NCBI GenBank assembly: GCA_014138645.1
Contig: JACJIB010000003.1
Location: 496,001-560,000 of the forward strand
Source: Methylorubrum thiocyanatum
Lineage (GTDB): Bacteria > Pseudomonadota > Alphaproteobacteria > Rhizobiales > Beijerinckiaceae
Length of the DNA: 64,000 nucleotides
Direction: 5' to 3'
The position numbers and the translations under genes are program-made. Below are positions 47,866 through 56,973 of this stretch, piece by piece; the stretch's first letter is position 1, and every line of letters starts with the position of its first letter. The notes beneath the pieces are model-generated. The model had not been told where the DNA came from, searched no databases, and was given only the letters and a program-made list of their open reading frames with translations.

Positions 47866-48816
47866 ATGATCGACCACGCTCTGTTCGACCCGGCGACCAT
47901 CGATGCCGAGACGAAGGTGCTCAACGCTGAGATCGTGGCCGCCCACGCCGCACAGGCCGACCCCTGGTCGCTGCCGATCGAGCAGGTGCGGGCGCGCCGC
48001 CGGGCGGGCACGCAGGCCTCGCCCGCCATGCCGCGCAGCCCCCGCGCCGAGACCCTGACCATCGAGGGGCCCGGCGGGCCGCTGGCGCTCCGGGTCATCC
48101 GGCCCAACGGCAAACCGCGCGGCGCCTACCTGCACATCCATCGCGGCGGCTGGGTCTGGGGTGCGGCCGACGAGCAGGATCCCTGGCTCGAGCGCATCGC
48201 CGATGCCTGCGGTTTCGTCTGCCTTTCCGTCGAGTACCGGCTGGCGCCGGAGCATCCCTATCCGGCCGCCCTCGAGGATTGCGAGGCTGCTGCCCTCTGG
48301 CTCGCCGGTCCCGGCCGGGCGGAACTCGGGGTGCACGCGCTCACCATCGGCGGTGAGTCCGTCGGCGCGCATCTGGCGGTGATGACCCTGCTGCGGCTGC
48401 GCGACCGGCACGGCCTGCCCCGCGCCTTCCGCGGCGCCAACCTCAATGCCGGCTTCTACGATCTCGGCCTGACCCCGAGCGTGCGGCTGTGGGGCGACGA
48501 GCGCCTCGTCATCAACACCACCGATCTGAAGCGCTTCGCCGACGGCTACGTGCGCGAGGGCATCGACCGGCGCCGGCCCGACGTCTCGCCGCTCTACGCC
48601 GACCTGAAGGGCCTTCCGCCCGCGCTCTTCACCGTCGGCACCGCCGATCCGCTCCTGGACGACACGCTCTACATGTCGGCCCGCTGGGCGGCGGCCAACA
48701 ATGGCGGGCACACCGCGGTCTATGCCGGCGGCTGCCACATCTTCGTGCGCTATCCCGGCGCACTCACCGAGCGCGCCCTGGAGCTGATCGACCGCTTCCT
48801 GATGGCGCTGGCGTGA
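47866..48816 (+). CDS. Alpha/beta hydrolase of the hormone-sensitive-lipase type
   Basis: 316 residues. HSL-family markers: oxyanion motif LHIHRGGWVWGAADEQDPW (canonical HGGG; here HRGG), LSVEYRLAPEHPYPAALED, nucleophile Ser in IGGESVGAHLAV, Asp in TVGTADPLLDD and His in GGCHIFVRYPG. Predicted esterase for short acyl esters. The substitution of Arg for Gly in the oxyanion motif and GESVGA for the usual GDSAGG are departures. Start ATG at MIDHALFD. Confidence 0.83.
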   Translation: MIDHALFDPATIDAETKVLNAEIVAAHAAQADPWSLPIEQVRARRRAGTQASPAMPRSPRAETLTIEGPGGPLALRVIRPNGKPRGAYLHIHRGGWVWGAADEQDPWLERIADACGFVCLSVEYRLAPEHPYPAALEDCEAAALWLAGPGRAELGVHALTIGGESVGAHLAVMTLLRLRDRHGLPRAFRGANLNAGFYDLGLTPSVRLWGDERLVINTTDLKRFADGYVREGIDRRRPDVSPLYADLKGLPPALFTVGTADPLLDDTLYMSARWAAANNGGHTAVYAGGCHIFVRYPGALTERALELIDRFLMALA

Positions 48817-48855
48817 CGCGGTGACGCCGCGCCGCCGCGATCCTACCTGAGCCGG

Positions 48856-51360
48856 GTGCCCGCGCCTCCAGACCTTCCGCCGCCGTTCTCCGCGTGGTTC
48901 GCCTCGCGCGGCTGGTCGCCCCGCCCGCATCAGCTCGAACTGCTCGCGACCGTCCGAGCCGGGCGCTCGGCCCTGCTCGTCGCGCCGACGGGGGCGGGCA
49001 AGACGCTGGCCGGCTTCCTGCCGAGCCTGGTCGCGCTGAGCGAGCGGCCGACAGGCCGGAACGGCAAGGCGCGCGGACTCCACACCCTCTACGTCTCGCC
49101 GCTCAAGGCGCTCGCGGTCGATATCGCCCGCAACCTCGATGCGCCGATCGAGGGAATGGGGCTGCCCGTCACGGTCGAGACCCGCACCGGCGACACCCCC
49201 GCCCACAAGCGCGCCCGTCAGATCCAGCGCCCGCCGGACATCCTGCTCACCACCCCCGAACAGCTCTCGCTGCTCCTGGCGCATCGCGAGGCGGAAGCGT
49301 TCTTCGCCGGGCTGAAGACGATCGTGCTCGACGAGTTGCACGCCCTCGTCACCTCGAAGCGGGGCGATCTCCTGTCCCTGGCGCTCGCACGGGTGCGGCG
49401 TCTGGCGCCCGAGGCCCGCGCCATCGGCCTCTCGGCGACGGTGCGCGAGCCGGACGAGTTGAGGAAGTACCTCGTCGGGCAGGTGCCCGGCGAGGACCGG
49501 CGGGCCGACCTCGTCGTGGTCAAGGGCGGCGCCAAGCCCGACCTGCACATGCTCGACGTGAACCGGACGCTTCCGCTCTCCGGCCATACCGCCTGGCACT
49601 CCATGCCGGCGATCTACGAGCTGATCCGCCAGCACCGCACGGTGCTCGTCTTCGTCAACACCCGGCTCCAGGCGGAGTACACGTTCCAGGAGCTGTGGCG
49701 GCTCAACGACGACACGCTGCCGATCGCCCTCCATCACGGCTCCCTCGACGCCACCCAGCGCCGCCGGGTCGAGGCGGCGATGGCGGCGGGGCAATTGCGC
49801 GCCATCGTCTGCACCGCGACGCTCGATCTCGGCATCGACTGGGGCGACGTCGATCTCGTGGTCAATCTCGGCGCGCCCAAGGGCGCGAGCCGGATCATGC
49901 AGCGGATCGGCCGGGCCAATCACCGCATGGACGAGCCCTCCAAGGCCTATCTCGTCCCCGGCAACCGCTTCGAGATGCTGGAATGCCGGGCCGCCCTCGA
50001 CGCGGTGGAGGAGGCGGCCCAGGACACCCCGGACGCCCGCCTCGGCGCTCCCGACGTGCTGGCCCAGCACGTCCTCGGCATGGCCTGTGCCGACGCGTTC
50101 GATCCGCTCGAACTCTACGAGGAAGTGATCTCGGCCGCGCCCTACGCGACCCTCTCGTGGGAGGATTTCGAGGCGGTGGTCGATTACGTCGCCACCGGCG
50201 GCTACGCGCTGCGCGCCTACGAGCGCTTCGCCAAGATCCTGCGCGGCGCGGACGGCAAGTGGCGGGTGCGCGACGCGCGGGTGGCGCAGCAATACCGCAT
50301 GAATATCGGCACCATCGTCGAGTCGACGCACATCAAGGTGCGCATGGCCCGCAGCCTCCGCTCGAAGCCGGGCACCGTGCTGCCGAAGGGCGGGCGGACG
50401 CTGGGCGAGATCGAGGAGGATTTCGCCGAGACGCTGACGGTGGGCGACACCTTCCTGTTCGCGGGCGAGGTTCTGCGCTTCGAGGGGCTGTCCGAGGACG
50501 AGTGCCTCGTGACACGGGCCGGACCCGGAACCGATCCGGCGATCCCTTCCTATGCCGGCTCGAAATTCCCGCTCTCGACCTTCCTCGCCGCGCGGGTGCG
50601 GGCGATCATCGCCGATCCGTTCGAGTGGGACCGGCTGCCGGCGCAGCTCTCGAACTACCTCGCGCAGCAGCGCCGCCATTCCGTCCTGCCGGGCGAGCGC
50701 GACCTCCTGGTCGAGACCTTTCCGCGGGCGGGGCGCCACTACCTCACGGCCTTTCCCTTCGAGGGCCGGCTGGCGCACCAGACGCTCGGCATGCTGCTGA
50801 CCCGGCGCCTGGAGCGCGCGCGGCTGCGTCCGCTGGGCTTTGCCGCCAACGATTACGGCATCGCCATCTGGTGCACGAAGGATGTCAGCGAGCGCGCCGT
50901 GCTTTCGCCCGGCTTCATGGAGGCGCTGTTCGACGAGGACATGCTCGGCGACGACTTGGAGGCGTGGCTCGACGAATCCGCGATGATGAAGCGCACCTTC
51001 CGGCAATGCGCCGTGATCGCCGGGCTGATCGAGCGGCGCTTCCCGGGGCAGAAGAAGACGGGGCGGCAGGTCACGATCTCGACCGACCTGATCTACGACG
51101 TGCTGCGCCGCCACCAGCCCGACCACCTGCTCCTGCGCGCCGCGCGCCAGGATGCGGCAACCGGACTCCTCGACGTGACCCGCCTCGGCATGATGCTGAG
51201 ACGCATCCGGGGGCGAATCACCCATAGGGCGCTGGACCGCGTCTCGCCGCTCTCCGTGTCCGTCATGCTCGAAATCGGGCGCGAGCGGGTCTACGGGGAG
51301 GGGGCCGACGAGATCCTGGCCGAGGCCGAAGCCGAGCTTCTGCAGGAGGCTTTGGCTTAG
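48856..51360 (+). CDS. Ligase-associated DEXH-box helicase (Lhr-like)
   Basis: 834 residues. Walker A LVAPTGAGKTLAGF (about residues 41-54), motif II IVLDELHALVTSKRGDLL, motif III GLSATVREPDEL, motif VI QRIGRANHRM and the Lhr-specific C-terminal domain. The start GTG at 48856 overlaps a good context. It is the Lhr-core helicase of the set usually found with ATP-dependent DNA ligase, MBL exonuclease and PdeM. Here PdeM follows, 151 bp away, but the ligase and exonuclease genes are not in the window. Confidence 0.92.
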   Translation: MPAPPDLPPPFSAWFASRGWSPRPHQLELLATVRAGRSALLVAPTGAGKTLAGFLPSLVALSERPTGRNGKARGLHTLYVSPLKALAVDIARNLDAPIEGMGLPVTVETRTGDTPAHKRARQIQRPPDILLTTPEQLSLLLAHREAEAFFAGLKTIVLDELHALVTSKRGDLLSLALARVRRLAPEARAIGLSATVREPDELRKYLVGQVPGEDRRADLVVVKGGAKPDLHMLDVNRTLPLSGHTAWHSMPAIYELIRQHRTVLVFVNTRLQAEYTFQELWRLNDDTLPIALHHGSLDATQRRRVEAAMAAGQLRAIVCTATLDLGIDWGDVDLVVNLGAPKGASRIMQRIGRANHRMDEPSKAYLVPGNRFEMLECRAALDAVEEAAQDTPDARLGAPDVLAQHVLGMACADAFDPLELYEEVISAAPYATLSWEDFEAVVDYVATGGYALRAYERFAKILRGADGKWRVRDARVAQQYRMNIGTIVESTHIKVRMARSLRSKPGTVLPKGGRTLGEIEEDFAETLTVGDTFLFAGEVLRFEGLSEDECLVTRAGPGTDPAIPSYAGSKFPLSTFLAARVRAIIADPFEWDRLPAQLSNYLAQQRRHSVLPGERDLLVETFPRAGRHYLTAFPFEGRLAHQTLGMLLTRRLERARLRPLGFAANDYGIAIWCTKDVSERAVLSPGFMEALFDEDMLGDDLEAWLDESAMMKRTFRQCAVIAGLIERRFPGQKKTGRQVTISTDLIYDVLRRHQPDHLLLRAARQDAATGLLDVTRLGMMLRRIRGRITHRALDRVSPLSVSVMLEIGRERVYGEGADEILAEAEAELLQEALA

Positions 51361-51397
51361 GCCCTTCGGCTGAAGCGGTGTGCCGCCTCCTCCGCGC

Positions 51398-51444
51398 CCT
51401 GGAGCCGTACCGACCTGATGGCATCAGGTCGGTACGGCTCCAGG
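51398..51444. repeat. 47-base palindrome after the helicase gene
   Basis: Arms 51398-51420 and 51422-51444 are 23 bases each and are perfect reverse complements around a single central base. It begins 37 bases after the helicase stop. It probably folds as a hairpin in RNA from both strands and may terminate transcription, and it sits next to a second, different hairpin repeat at 51458-51500. Confidence 0.75.
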
Positions 51445-51457
51445 CTACTGTTTTGAC

Positions 51458-51500
51458 GCGCATTTTTCGGCGAACCGGCGACCACTTCGTCGGAATGCGC
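51458..51500. repeat. Interspersed hairpin repeat before pdeM
   Basis: gcgcatt (51458-51464) pairs with aatgcgc (51494-51500), and cgaa (51471-51474) with ttcg (51486-51489). The string gacgcgcatttttcggcgaa (51455-51474) resembles a repeat family that I know from many Rhizobiales intergenic regions. It ends 11 bases before the pdeM ATG, so it may belong to the 5' leader. Confidence 0.6.
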
Positions 51501-51511
51501 TTGCGAGGACG

Positions 51512-52231
51512 ATGACGTTGGCACTCGGCCAGAGACTCGAGAAGACCGTGAAGGGCACCGACCTTGCGCTTGCCGGAGAGGCGCTCAGCCTCGACCGCAC
51601 CGGCGCCCTGTGGCTGCCCGAACACCGCACCCTGGTGGTGTCGGACCTGCACTTGGAGAAGGGCTCGTCCTTCGCCGCCCGCTCCGGCCAGTTCCTGCCG
51701 CCCTACGACACCCGCGAGACCCTGGCCTGCCTGCACGAGGTGGTTCAGCGGCTCGATCCGGCCTGCGTCGTCGCGCTCGGCGATTCCTTCCACGATGCCC
51801 GTGGCCCGGAGCGGATGGAGCCCGGCGACCGCGCCATGATCGCCGCCCTGCAGGAGGGCCGCGACTGGGTCTGGATCGCCGGCAACCACGACGCGGCGGT
51901 GAGCGAGGGCGTCGGCGGGCGCTACTGCGAGACCGTTCAGCTCGGCGGCCTGACCCTGCGCCACGAGCCGCTGGCGGCGGCAGGGGCGGGCGAGATCGCC
52001 GGCCATCTCCACCCCTGCGGCAAGGTCAGCATGCGCGGCCGCTCCGTGCGCCGCCGCTGCTTCGTCAGCGACGGGCAGCGCCTCGTGATGCCGGCCTTCG
52101 GCGCCTATACCGGCGGGCTCAACGTGCGCGACGCCGCCTTCGAGCCGCTCTTTCCGAAGGGGTTCACCGCCTATCTGCTCGGCGACGGGCGCGTCTTCGC
52201 CATCGGCCGGACCATGCTCGGGCGGGACTGA
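51512..52231 (+). CDS. pdeM: Ligase-associated DNA damage response endonuclease PdeM
   Basis: 239 residues, calcineurin-type metallophosphoesterase. Metal motifs DLHLEKGSSFAARSG, GDSFHD, AGNHDAAV and GHLHPCGK. This matches the PdeM family, which accompanies the ligase/helicase/exonuclease DNA repair set in proteobacteria. ATG follows GAGGAC. The helicase gene upstream is 151 bp away with a palindrome between, so they may not be one transcript. Confidence 0.88.
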   Translation: MTLALGQRLEKTVKGTDLALAGEALSLDRTGALWLPEHRTLVVSDLHLEKGSSFAARSGQFLPPYDTRETLACLHEVVQRLDPACVVALGDSFHDARGPERMEPGDRAMIAALQEGRDWVWIAGNHDAAVSEGVGGRYCETVQLGGLTLRHEPLAAAGAGEIAGHLHPCGKVSMRGRSVRRRCFVSDGQRLVMPAFGAYTGGLNVRDAAFEPLFPKGFTAYLLGDGRVFAIGRTMLGRD

Positions 52232-52238
52232 CGCGGGC

Positions 52239-52676
52239 TCACGCCGCGACCAGCAGCGCCGCCCCGGCAACCGCCGACAGCGCCAGCCGCAGCCGGCCCA
52301 TCCAGTTGGGCATCAGGCCGCGGCGGGCGAGATCCTGATCGACCAGTCCCCACAGCAGCACCAGCGCGCCGAGGATGCGCAGATCCCACGGCGCCGGGGC
52401 GGCCAGCGCCGCCCAGGCCAGCAGCGAGGGCACGATGGCAAGCCCGTAGTCGCGCCAGCCGGCGCCGCGGGCCGCGGCGACGCCCCAGCGGATGCCGCCG
52501 AGGAACGAGGCGATCACCGCCCCGTAGGCGGAGAGGATGGTCCGCGGTGAAAGTCCGATCGTGCCGAGTCCGACATCCGTGCCGCTGACCGACAGGGCGG
52601 CGAAGCCCACGAACGGAATCAGCCCCGCGATGCCGAGAAGGACCGCGCTCGCGGGTACCGTGTTCAGCCGCCCCAT
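52239..52676 (-). CDS. DUF3429 membrane protein
   Basis: 145 residues with about five membrane helices: SAVLLGIAGLIPFVGFAAL, ILSAYGAVIASFLGGIRWGV, YGLAIVPSLLAWAALAAP, LRILGALVLLWGLVDQDLAR, LALSAVAGAALLVAA. The pattern of GIRWG and WxLVDQD fits the DUF3429 family, whose function is unknown. Start ATG at MGRLNTVPAS. Ends 8 bp from the convergent pdeM gene. Confidence 0.8.
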   Translation of the reverse strand: MGRLNTVPASAVLLGIAGLIPFVGFAALSVSGTDVGLGTIGLSPRTILSAYGAVIASFLGGIRWGVAAARGAGWRDYGLAIVPSLLAWAALAAPAPWDLRILGALVLLWGLVDQDLARRGLMPNWMGRLRLALSAVAGAALLVAA

Positions 52677-52975
52677 GCCGTCTCCCCGGCTGCTTGTCGC
52701 ACGGTCCAGCCCTCGCCGGATCCCGCATCGCCCGATCCGACCCACCCGCCGTCAGAGCCCATGAAGGGCACGGCGTCGATGCGGGATGATCGTGAAGCCT
52801 TGTAAACGCGCAGATCCGCATCCATCCCGCAACCGGGACCATTTGTTGCAGCACCGGGCGTCGGTCCGCACGTCAAAGGTGAAAATCCGTGCGGGATAGC
52901 CGCGCCAGGGGCATGGCTCCGGGCCCTCGGCACCGTCAGGATGCCTGCAACACGGCCCTCTGCTCGATTCCTCCC

Positions 52976-54301
52976 ATGCCGCTGCGCCCCACGGACCTGA
53001 GACCCGCCCTGTCCCGGCTGCGCGGGGCCTCCGGCGATGCCTGGACGACCTGGCGCCGGCGCGCCCTGTTCCTGGCCGGCGGCGTCTGTGTCGGCCTTGC
53101 CGCCGTTCTGATGGCCAAGGCGGCGGATGCGGCGCAGGAGCTGTTCCGTCACGGGCTCCACGCCGTGCCGGCACTGGCGCTCGTGCTCTGTCCCGCCGGC
53201 TTCGCGCTCGCCGCGTGGCTCACCCGCACCGTCTTCCCGAACGCGCAGGGCTCCGGCATCCCGCAGGTGATCGCCGCCCGCGCCCTCGACGCCGGACGCG
53301 CGCGCCACGCCCTGATCTCGCTGAAGGTCGCGGGGGGCAAGATCGTCGTGATGTGCCTCGGGCTCCTGTGCGGCGCCTCGATCGGCCGCGAGGGGCCGAC
53401 CGTGCAGGTCGGGGCGGCGATCATGGCGGCCTTCGGGGGGTTGAGCCCGGAGCGGATGCGCGGCCTGCTGCTCGCGGGCGGCGCGGCCGGGGTGGCGGCG
53501 GCCTTCAACACGCCGCTTGCCGGCATCGTCTTCGGCATCGAGGAACTCGGCCGGGCCTATGACAGCCGCGGCAGCGCGCTCATCGTCGCCACCATCATCG
53601 CCGCCGGCCTGACCTCGCTGGCGATCCTCGGCGACTACACCTATTTCGGCACGTCGGACGCGCAGCTCTCCCTGGCCGCCGGCTGGCTCGCCGTGCCGCT
53701 GCTCGGCGTGGCCGGCGGGCTCGCGGGCGGTCTGTTCAGCCGCATCGTCATCGCGGTCAGTCGCGGCCTGCCGGGACGGGCGGGCCGGTGGATCGCCCAC
53801 CGCCCGATCCTGTTCGCCGCCCTGTGCGGGCTCGGCCTCGCCCTGTGCGGCCTCGCCTCGGGCGGCGCCGTCTACGGCACCGGGTACGAGGAGGCGCGGG
53901 CGCTCCTTCACGGTGCGAACGATCCGCGTTCGGACTTCGCCCCGCTCAAGTTCCTGGCCACCGTGCTGTCCTCGATCAGCGGCATTCCCGGCGGCCTGTT
54001 CGCCCCCTCGCTCGCCGTGGGCGCGGGACTCGGGGCGGAGGCGGCCCTGCTGCTGCCGCATGTGCCGGTCGGCGCGCTCGTGCTGATCGGCATGACCGCC
54101 TACCTCACCGGCGTGCTCCAGGCGCCGATCACCTCCTTCGTCATCGTCACCGAGATGACCCAGAACCACGCGATGATGATTCCGCTGATGCTCGCGGCTC
54201 TGATCGCGGATGCGGTGTCGAAGCTGGTCTGCCGCGGCGGCCTCTACCACACGCTGGCGGAGCTGCTGGTGCGCCGCGCCGCCGGGGAGCGGAGTGCGTA
54301 A
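52976..54301 (+). CDS. ClC-family chloride channel/transporter
   Basis: 441 residues. Selectivity motifs GSGIPQ (92-97), GREGP (137-141; external gate Glu139) and GGLFAPS. The internal proton glutamate is present in GIVFGIEELG, so it is probably a Cl-/H+ antiporter rather than a channel. No CBS domains at the C terminus. ATG at MPLRPTDLRP. Possible roles are acid or halide stress; in Methylobacterium chloride export matters for dichloromethane users, but no dehalogenase is seen here. Confidence 0.88.
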   Translation: MPLRPTDLRPALSRLRGASGDAWTTWRRRALFLAGGVCVGLAAVLMAKAADAAQELFRHGLHAVPALALVLCPAGFALAAWLTRTVFPNAQGSGIPQVIAARALDAGRARHALISLKVAGGKIVVMCLGLLCGASIGREGPTVQVGAAIMAAFGGLSPERMRGLLLAGGAAGVAAAFNTPLAGIVFGIEELGRAYDSRGSALIVATIIAAGLTSLAILGDYTYFGTSDAQLSLAAGWLAVPLLGVAGGLAGGLFSRIVIAVSRGLPGRAGRWIAHRPILFAALCGLGLALCGLASGGAVYGTGYEEARALLHGANDPRSDFAPLKFLATVLSSISGIPGGLFAPSLAVGAGLGAEAALLLPHVPVGALVLIGMTAYLTGVLQAPITSFVIVTEMTQNHAMMIPLMLAALIADAVSKLVCRGGLYHTLAELLVRRAAGERSA

Positions 54302-54374
54302 AGCGCGGGCCGCGGCGGAACGCCGCCGGCCCGATCGCGGTTATTGCTCCGCTTTCGTTTCGGAGTGAACTGCC

Positions 54375-54554
54375 ATGACGCTTCTCAAGTGGGCCGCCAT
54401 CGCCTTTGTCATCTCGCTCGTCGCGGGCGCCCTCGGCTTCACCGGCATCGCCTCCGGCGCGAGTTCGATCGCCCGCGTCCTGTTCGGCCTGTTCCTCGTG
54501 CTCGCCATCGTCATCGTGGTGATCGCGCTGGCCGTCGGTCAGGCGGTGTTCTGA
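54375..54554 (+). CDS. DUF1328 small membrane protein
   Basis: 59 residues, two helices: [20 protein letters not shown] and [20 protein letters not shown]. The [20 protein letters not shown] region is the DUF1328/YtjA signature. ATG at 54375 follows a short spaced GGAG. The protein was too short to appear in the list of long frames, and the long overlapping frame here is a shadow. 30 bp upstream of the next SDR gene. Confidence 0.85.
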   Translation: MTLLKWAAIAFVISLVAGALGFTGIASGASSIARVLFGLFLVLAIVIVVIALAVGQAVF

Positions 54555-54584
54555 TCGGTGGTCTGATCGGCTGGGCCTGACCGC

Positions 54585-55445
54585 GTGCGCCTCGACGGTC
54601 GCACCGCCCTCGTCACCGGCGCCTCCTCCGGGATCGGCGCCGAGACGGCCCTGGGGCTCGCCCGCCTCGGGGCGCGGGTGGGCCTCGTGGGACGCGACCG
54701 CCCGCGCACCGAACGCGCCGCCGCGCATCTGCGCCGGGAGACCGGCGGCGCGGCGGACGTCTTCCTCGCCGACCTGTCGAGCCAGGCCGAGATCCGCCGG
54801 CTCGCGGGGGAGGTGAGGGCGCACTATCGCGCCCTCGACATCCTCGTGAACAATGCCGGCGCAATCTTCTCCGATCGCCACGTCACCGTCGACGGGATCG
54901 AGCGGAGCTGGGCCCTCGACCATCTCGCCTACGTGCTGCTGACGCACGAACTGCGCGCGCCGCTGGAGGCCGCGCCGCGGGCCCGCATCGTCAATCTCGC
55001 CTCCGCCGCCCATACCCGCGGGCGCATCGATTTCGAGGATCTCGGCGGCGAGCGCCGCTATTCGGCGATGAAGGCCTATTCCCAGGCCAAGCTCGGCAAC
55101 GTGCTGTTCACCTACGCCCTGGCCCGGCGCCTTGCCGGCAGCAGCGTCACCGTCAACGCCGTGCATCCGGGGGTCGTGGCGAGCGACTTCGCCAAGAACA
55201 CCAGCGGCGGGCTCGGCTTCGCCTGGAGCCTGATCCGTCCCTTCCTGATCTCGACCGAGGCGGGCGCCAGGACCTCGCTGCACGTCGCCACCGCGCCCGA
55301 ACTCGACGGCGTGAGCGGGCGCTATTTCGCCAAGTGCCGCGAGACGGCCTCCTCCGCCCGCAGCCGGGACGAGGCCCTTCAGGAACGGGTCTGGAGCCTG
55401 AGCCGGCGGCAGGCCGGGATCGAGGCGTCGCGTCCCCTCCGATAA
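54585..55445 (+). CDS. Short-chain dehydrogenase, retinol-dehydrogenase-like
   Basis: 286 residues. GTG start giving RLDGRTALVTGASSGIGAET; NADP site TGASSGIG, NNAG in ILVNNAGAIF, Ser in NLASAAHT and YSQAK (YxxxK). Longer helix ERSWALDHLAYVLLTHELR is retinol dehydrogenase-like. Substrate unknown. The C terminus carries RDEALQERVWSLS. The DUF1328 gene precedes it by 30 bp, so they may be co-transcribed. Confidence 0.86.
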   Translation: MRLDGRTALVTGASSGIGAETALGLARLGARVGLVGRDRPRTERAAAHLRRETGGAADVFLADLSSQAEIRRLAGEVRAHYRALDILVNNAGAIFSDRHVTVDGIERSWALDHLAYVLLTHELRAPLEAAPRARIVNLASAAHTRGRIDFEDLGGERRYSAMKAYSQAKLGNVLFTYALARRLAGSSVTVNAVHPGVVASDFAKNTSGGLGFAWSLIRPFLISTEAGARTSLHVATAPELDGVSGRYFAKCRETASSARSRDEALQERVWSLSRRQAGIEASRPLR

Positions 55446-55470
55446 GGGGGCGACCGTGCGGCGCGCGGCT

Positions 55471-56448
55471 TCAGAAGTGGCTGAACGCGGTGCGGGCGAA
55501 ATCCATGGCGTGCCCCTGCGCGTCGAGAAAGCGGGGCGCTTCGTCGCCCGCCTCCACGCTGCCGATCTCGGCGGCGGGCACCCCGGCGGCCTCCGCATCG
55601 GCCAGGAACGCCGCCACGGAGTCAGGTGGCACCGCGCAGAGGATCTCGTAATCGTCGCCGCCGGTGAGCGCCGTGGCGCGTCGCCCCGGATCGCGGGCGA
55701 TGGCCGCCCGCGCGGCTGGGGAGAGCGGTACGGACGCAACATCGATCCGCGCGGTCAGCCCGGTGCCGGCGAGCATCTTCGTCAGGTCGCCCACGAGCCC
55801 GTCGGACACGTCCATCGCCGCGCGGGCATGGCGGCGCAGGGCGGGAACGAGCGCCAGACGCGGGCGCGGGTGGAGGTAGCGGTCGAGGAGGATGTCGCCG
55901 TGGGCCGGCTCGAAGCCGGCATCCGGTGCGAGACGCAGGGCGAGCCCGAGGGCCGCGTCGCCGATATGGCCGCTGACGCAGAGCCGGTCGCCGGCCCGCG
56001 CCGCCTGCCGACGGAGGATCGCGCCCGCAGGCACCTCGCCGATGGCGGTGACGCCGATCAGCGCCGGGCCGCCGGACCGCACGGTATCACCGCCGAGGAG
56101 CGGGCAGCCATGGGCGCGGATCACGGTGCCGAGCCCCTCCGCGAAGGCCGAGAGCCACGCTTCCGTCCAGTCATTCGGCAGGGCGAGGGTGAGAAGGAAG
56201 CCGCGCGGAACCGCACCCTTCGCCGCCAGATCGGACAAGTTCACGCCGAGCGCCTTCACGGCGATCGAGCCGGGCGGGTCGTCGGGGAAGTAGTGGACAC
56301 CGGCCACGATCGCGTCGGCGGTCACCACGAGATCCTGGCCGGGCGCCGGGACGAGGCTCGCCGCGTCGTCGCGCAGGCCCTCGGCGCCGGGGCCGGACAG
56401 CGGCGCGAAATAGCGGGCGATCAGCGCCTCCTCGCCCGCGCGCGCCAT
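55471..56448 (-). CDS. thiL: Thiamine-monophosphate kinase ThiL
   Basis: 325 residues, AIR-synthase fold. Motifs: LVVTADAIVAGVHYFPDDP, LLGGDTVRSGGPALIGV, CVSGHIGDAALGLALR, AAMDVSDGLVGDLTKM and LTGGDDYEILCAV. Phosphorylates thiamine monophosphate to the diphosphate. The ATG is 6 bp after the stop of nusB, so the two are one transcript with ribH. The end of the gene is convergent with the SDR at 54585. Confidence 0.93.
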   Translation of the reverse strand: MARAGEEALIARYFAPLSGPGAEGLRDDAASLVPAPGQDLVVTADAIVAGVHYFPDDPPGSIAVKALGVNLSDLAAKGAVPRGFLLTLALPNDWTEAWLSAFAEGLGTVIRAHGCPLLGGDTVRSGGPALIGVTAIGEVPAGAILRRQAARAGDRLCVSGHIGDAALGLALRLAPDAGFEPAHGDILLDRYLHPRPRLALVPALRRHARAAMDVSDGLVGDLTKMLAGTGLTARIDVASVPLSPAARAAIARDPGRRATALTGGDDYEILCAVPPDSVAAFLADAEAAGVPAAEIGSVEAGDEAPRFLDAQGHAMDFARTAFSHF

Positions 56449-56454
56449 CGTTCC

Positions 56455-56973
56455 TCAGGCCTTCTTCGGGGCGGCCGGGATGCCGAACTCGGTGGAGCGC
56501 ACCTCGCGGCCGACCCGGTCGAGCACGGCGTTGACCATGCCGGGCTCGTCGCCGCCGTAGAAGCTGTGGGCGACATCGACATATTGCGAGATCGCGGCCC
56601 GGGCCGGCACGTCGCGGCGGAACATCAGCTCGTAGGCCCCCGCCCGCAGGATCGCCCGCAGCACGACTTCGAGCCGCCGCAGCGGCCAACCCTTGGCGAG
56701 CGCCGCGTCGAGCTTCGGGTCGATGGCGCGCTGCTCCTCGACGGCGCCGCGCAGCACATCGCGGAAGAAGGCGGTCTCGGCCGGCGGGTGGACGACGCCG
56801 TCGATCTCCTGGCCGATCCAGAAGGCCTCGAACTCGGCGAGCGCGTCGATCACGCCCTTGTCCGAGATCTCCATCTCGTAGAGCGCCTGCACGACGGCGA
56901 GGCGGGCGCCGGTGCGGGTGTTCGGTTTCGACTGAGCTGGCGTCTGGGCCGGCGGTGCGGCGGGTTCGGTCAT
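56455..56973 (-). CDS. nusB: Transcription antitermination protein NusB
   Basis: 172 residues. NusB helical fold: [73 protein letters not shown]. An N-terminal Pro/Ala-rich tail precedes the domain. With NusE (S10) it recognises boxA for rRNA antitermination. ATG overlaps the ribH stop by ATGA, so translation is coupled. Confidence 0.93.
   Translation of the reverse strand: MTEPAAPPAQTPAQSKPNTRTGARLAVVQALYEMEISDKGVIDALAEFEAFWIGQEIDGVVHPPAETAFFRDVLRGAVEEQRAIDPKLDAALAKGWPLRRLEVVLRAILRAGAYELMFRRDVPARAAISQYVDVAHSFYGGDEPGMVNAVLDRVGREVRSTEFGIPAAPKKA

Noticed and set aside
47839..51225. 1128-residue minus-strand frame opposite the esterase and helicase genes
   Set aside because: Antisense shadow; the plus strand encodes clear helicase and esterase motifs.
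54344..54580. 78-residue frame overlapping the DUF1328 gene
   Set aside because: Arg/His-rich reading of the same bases; the 59-residue membrane protein frame has a recognisable family pattern.
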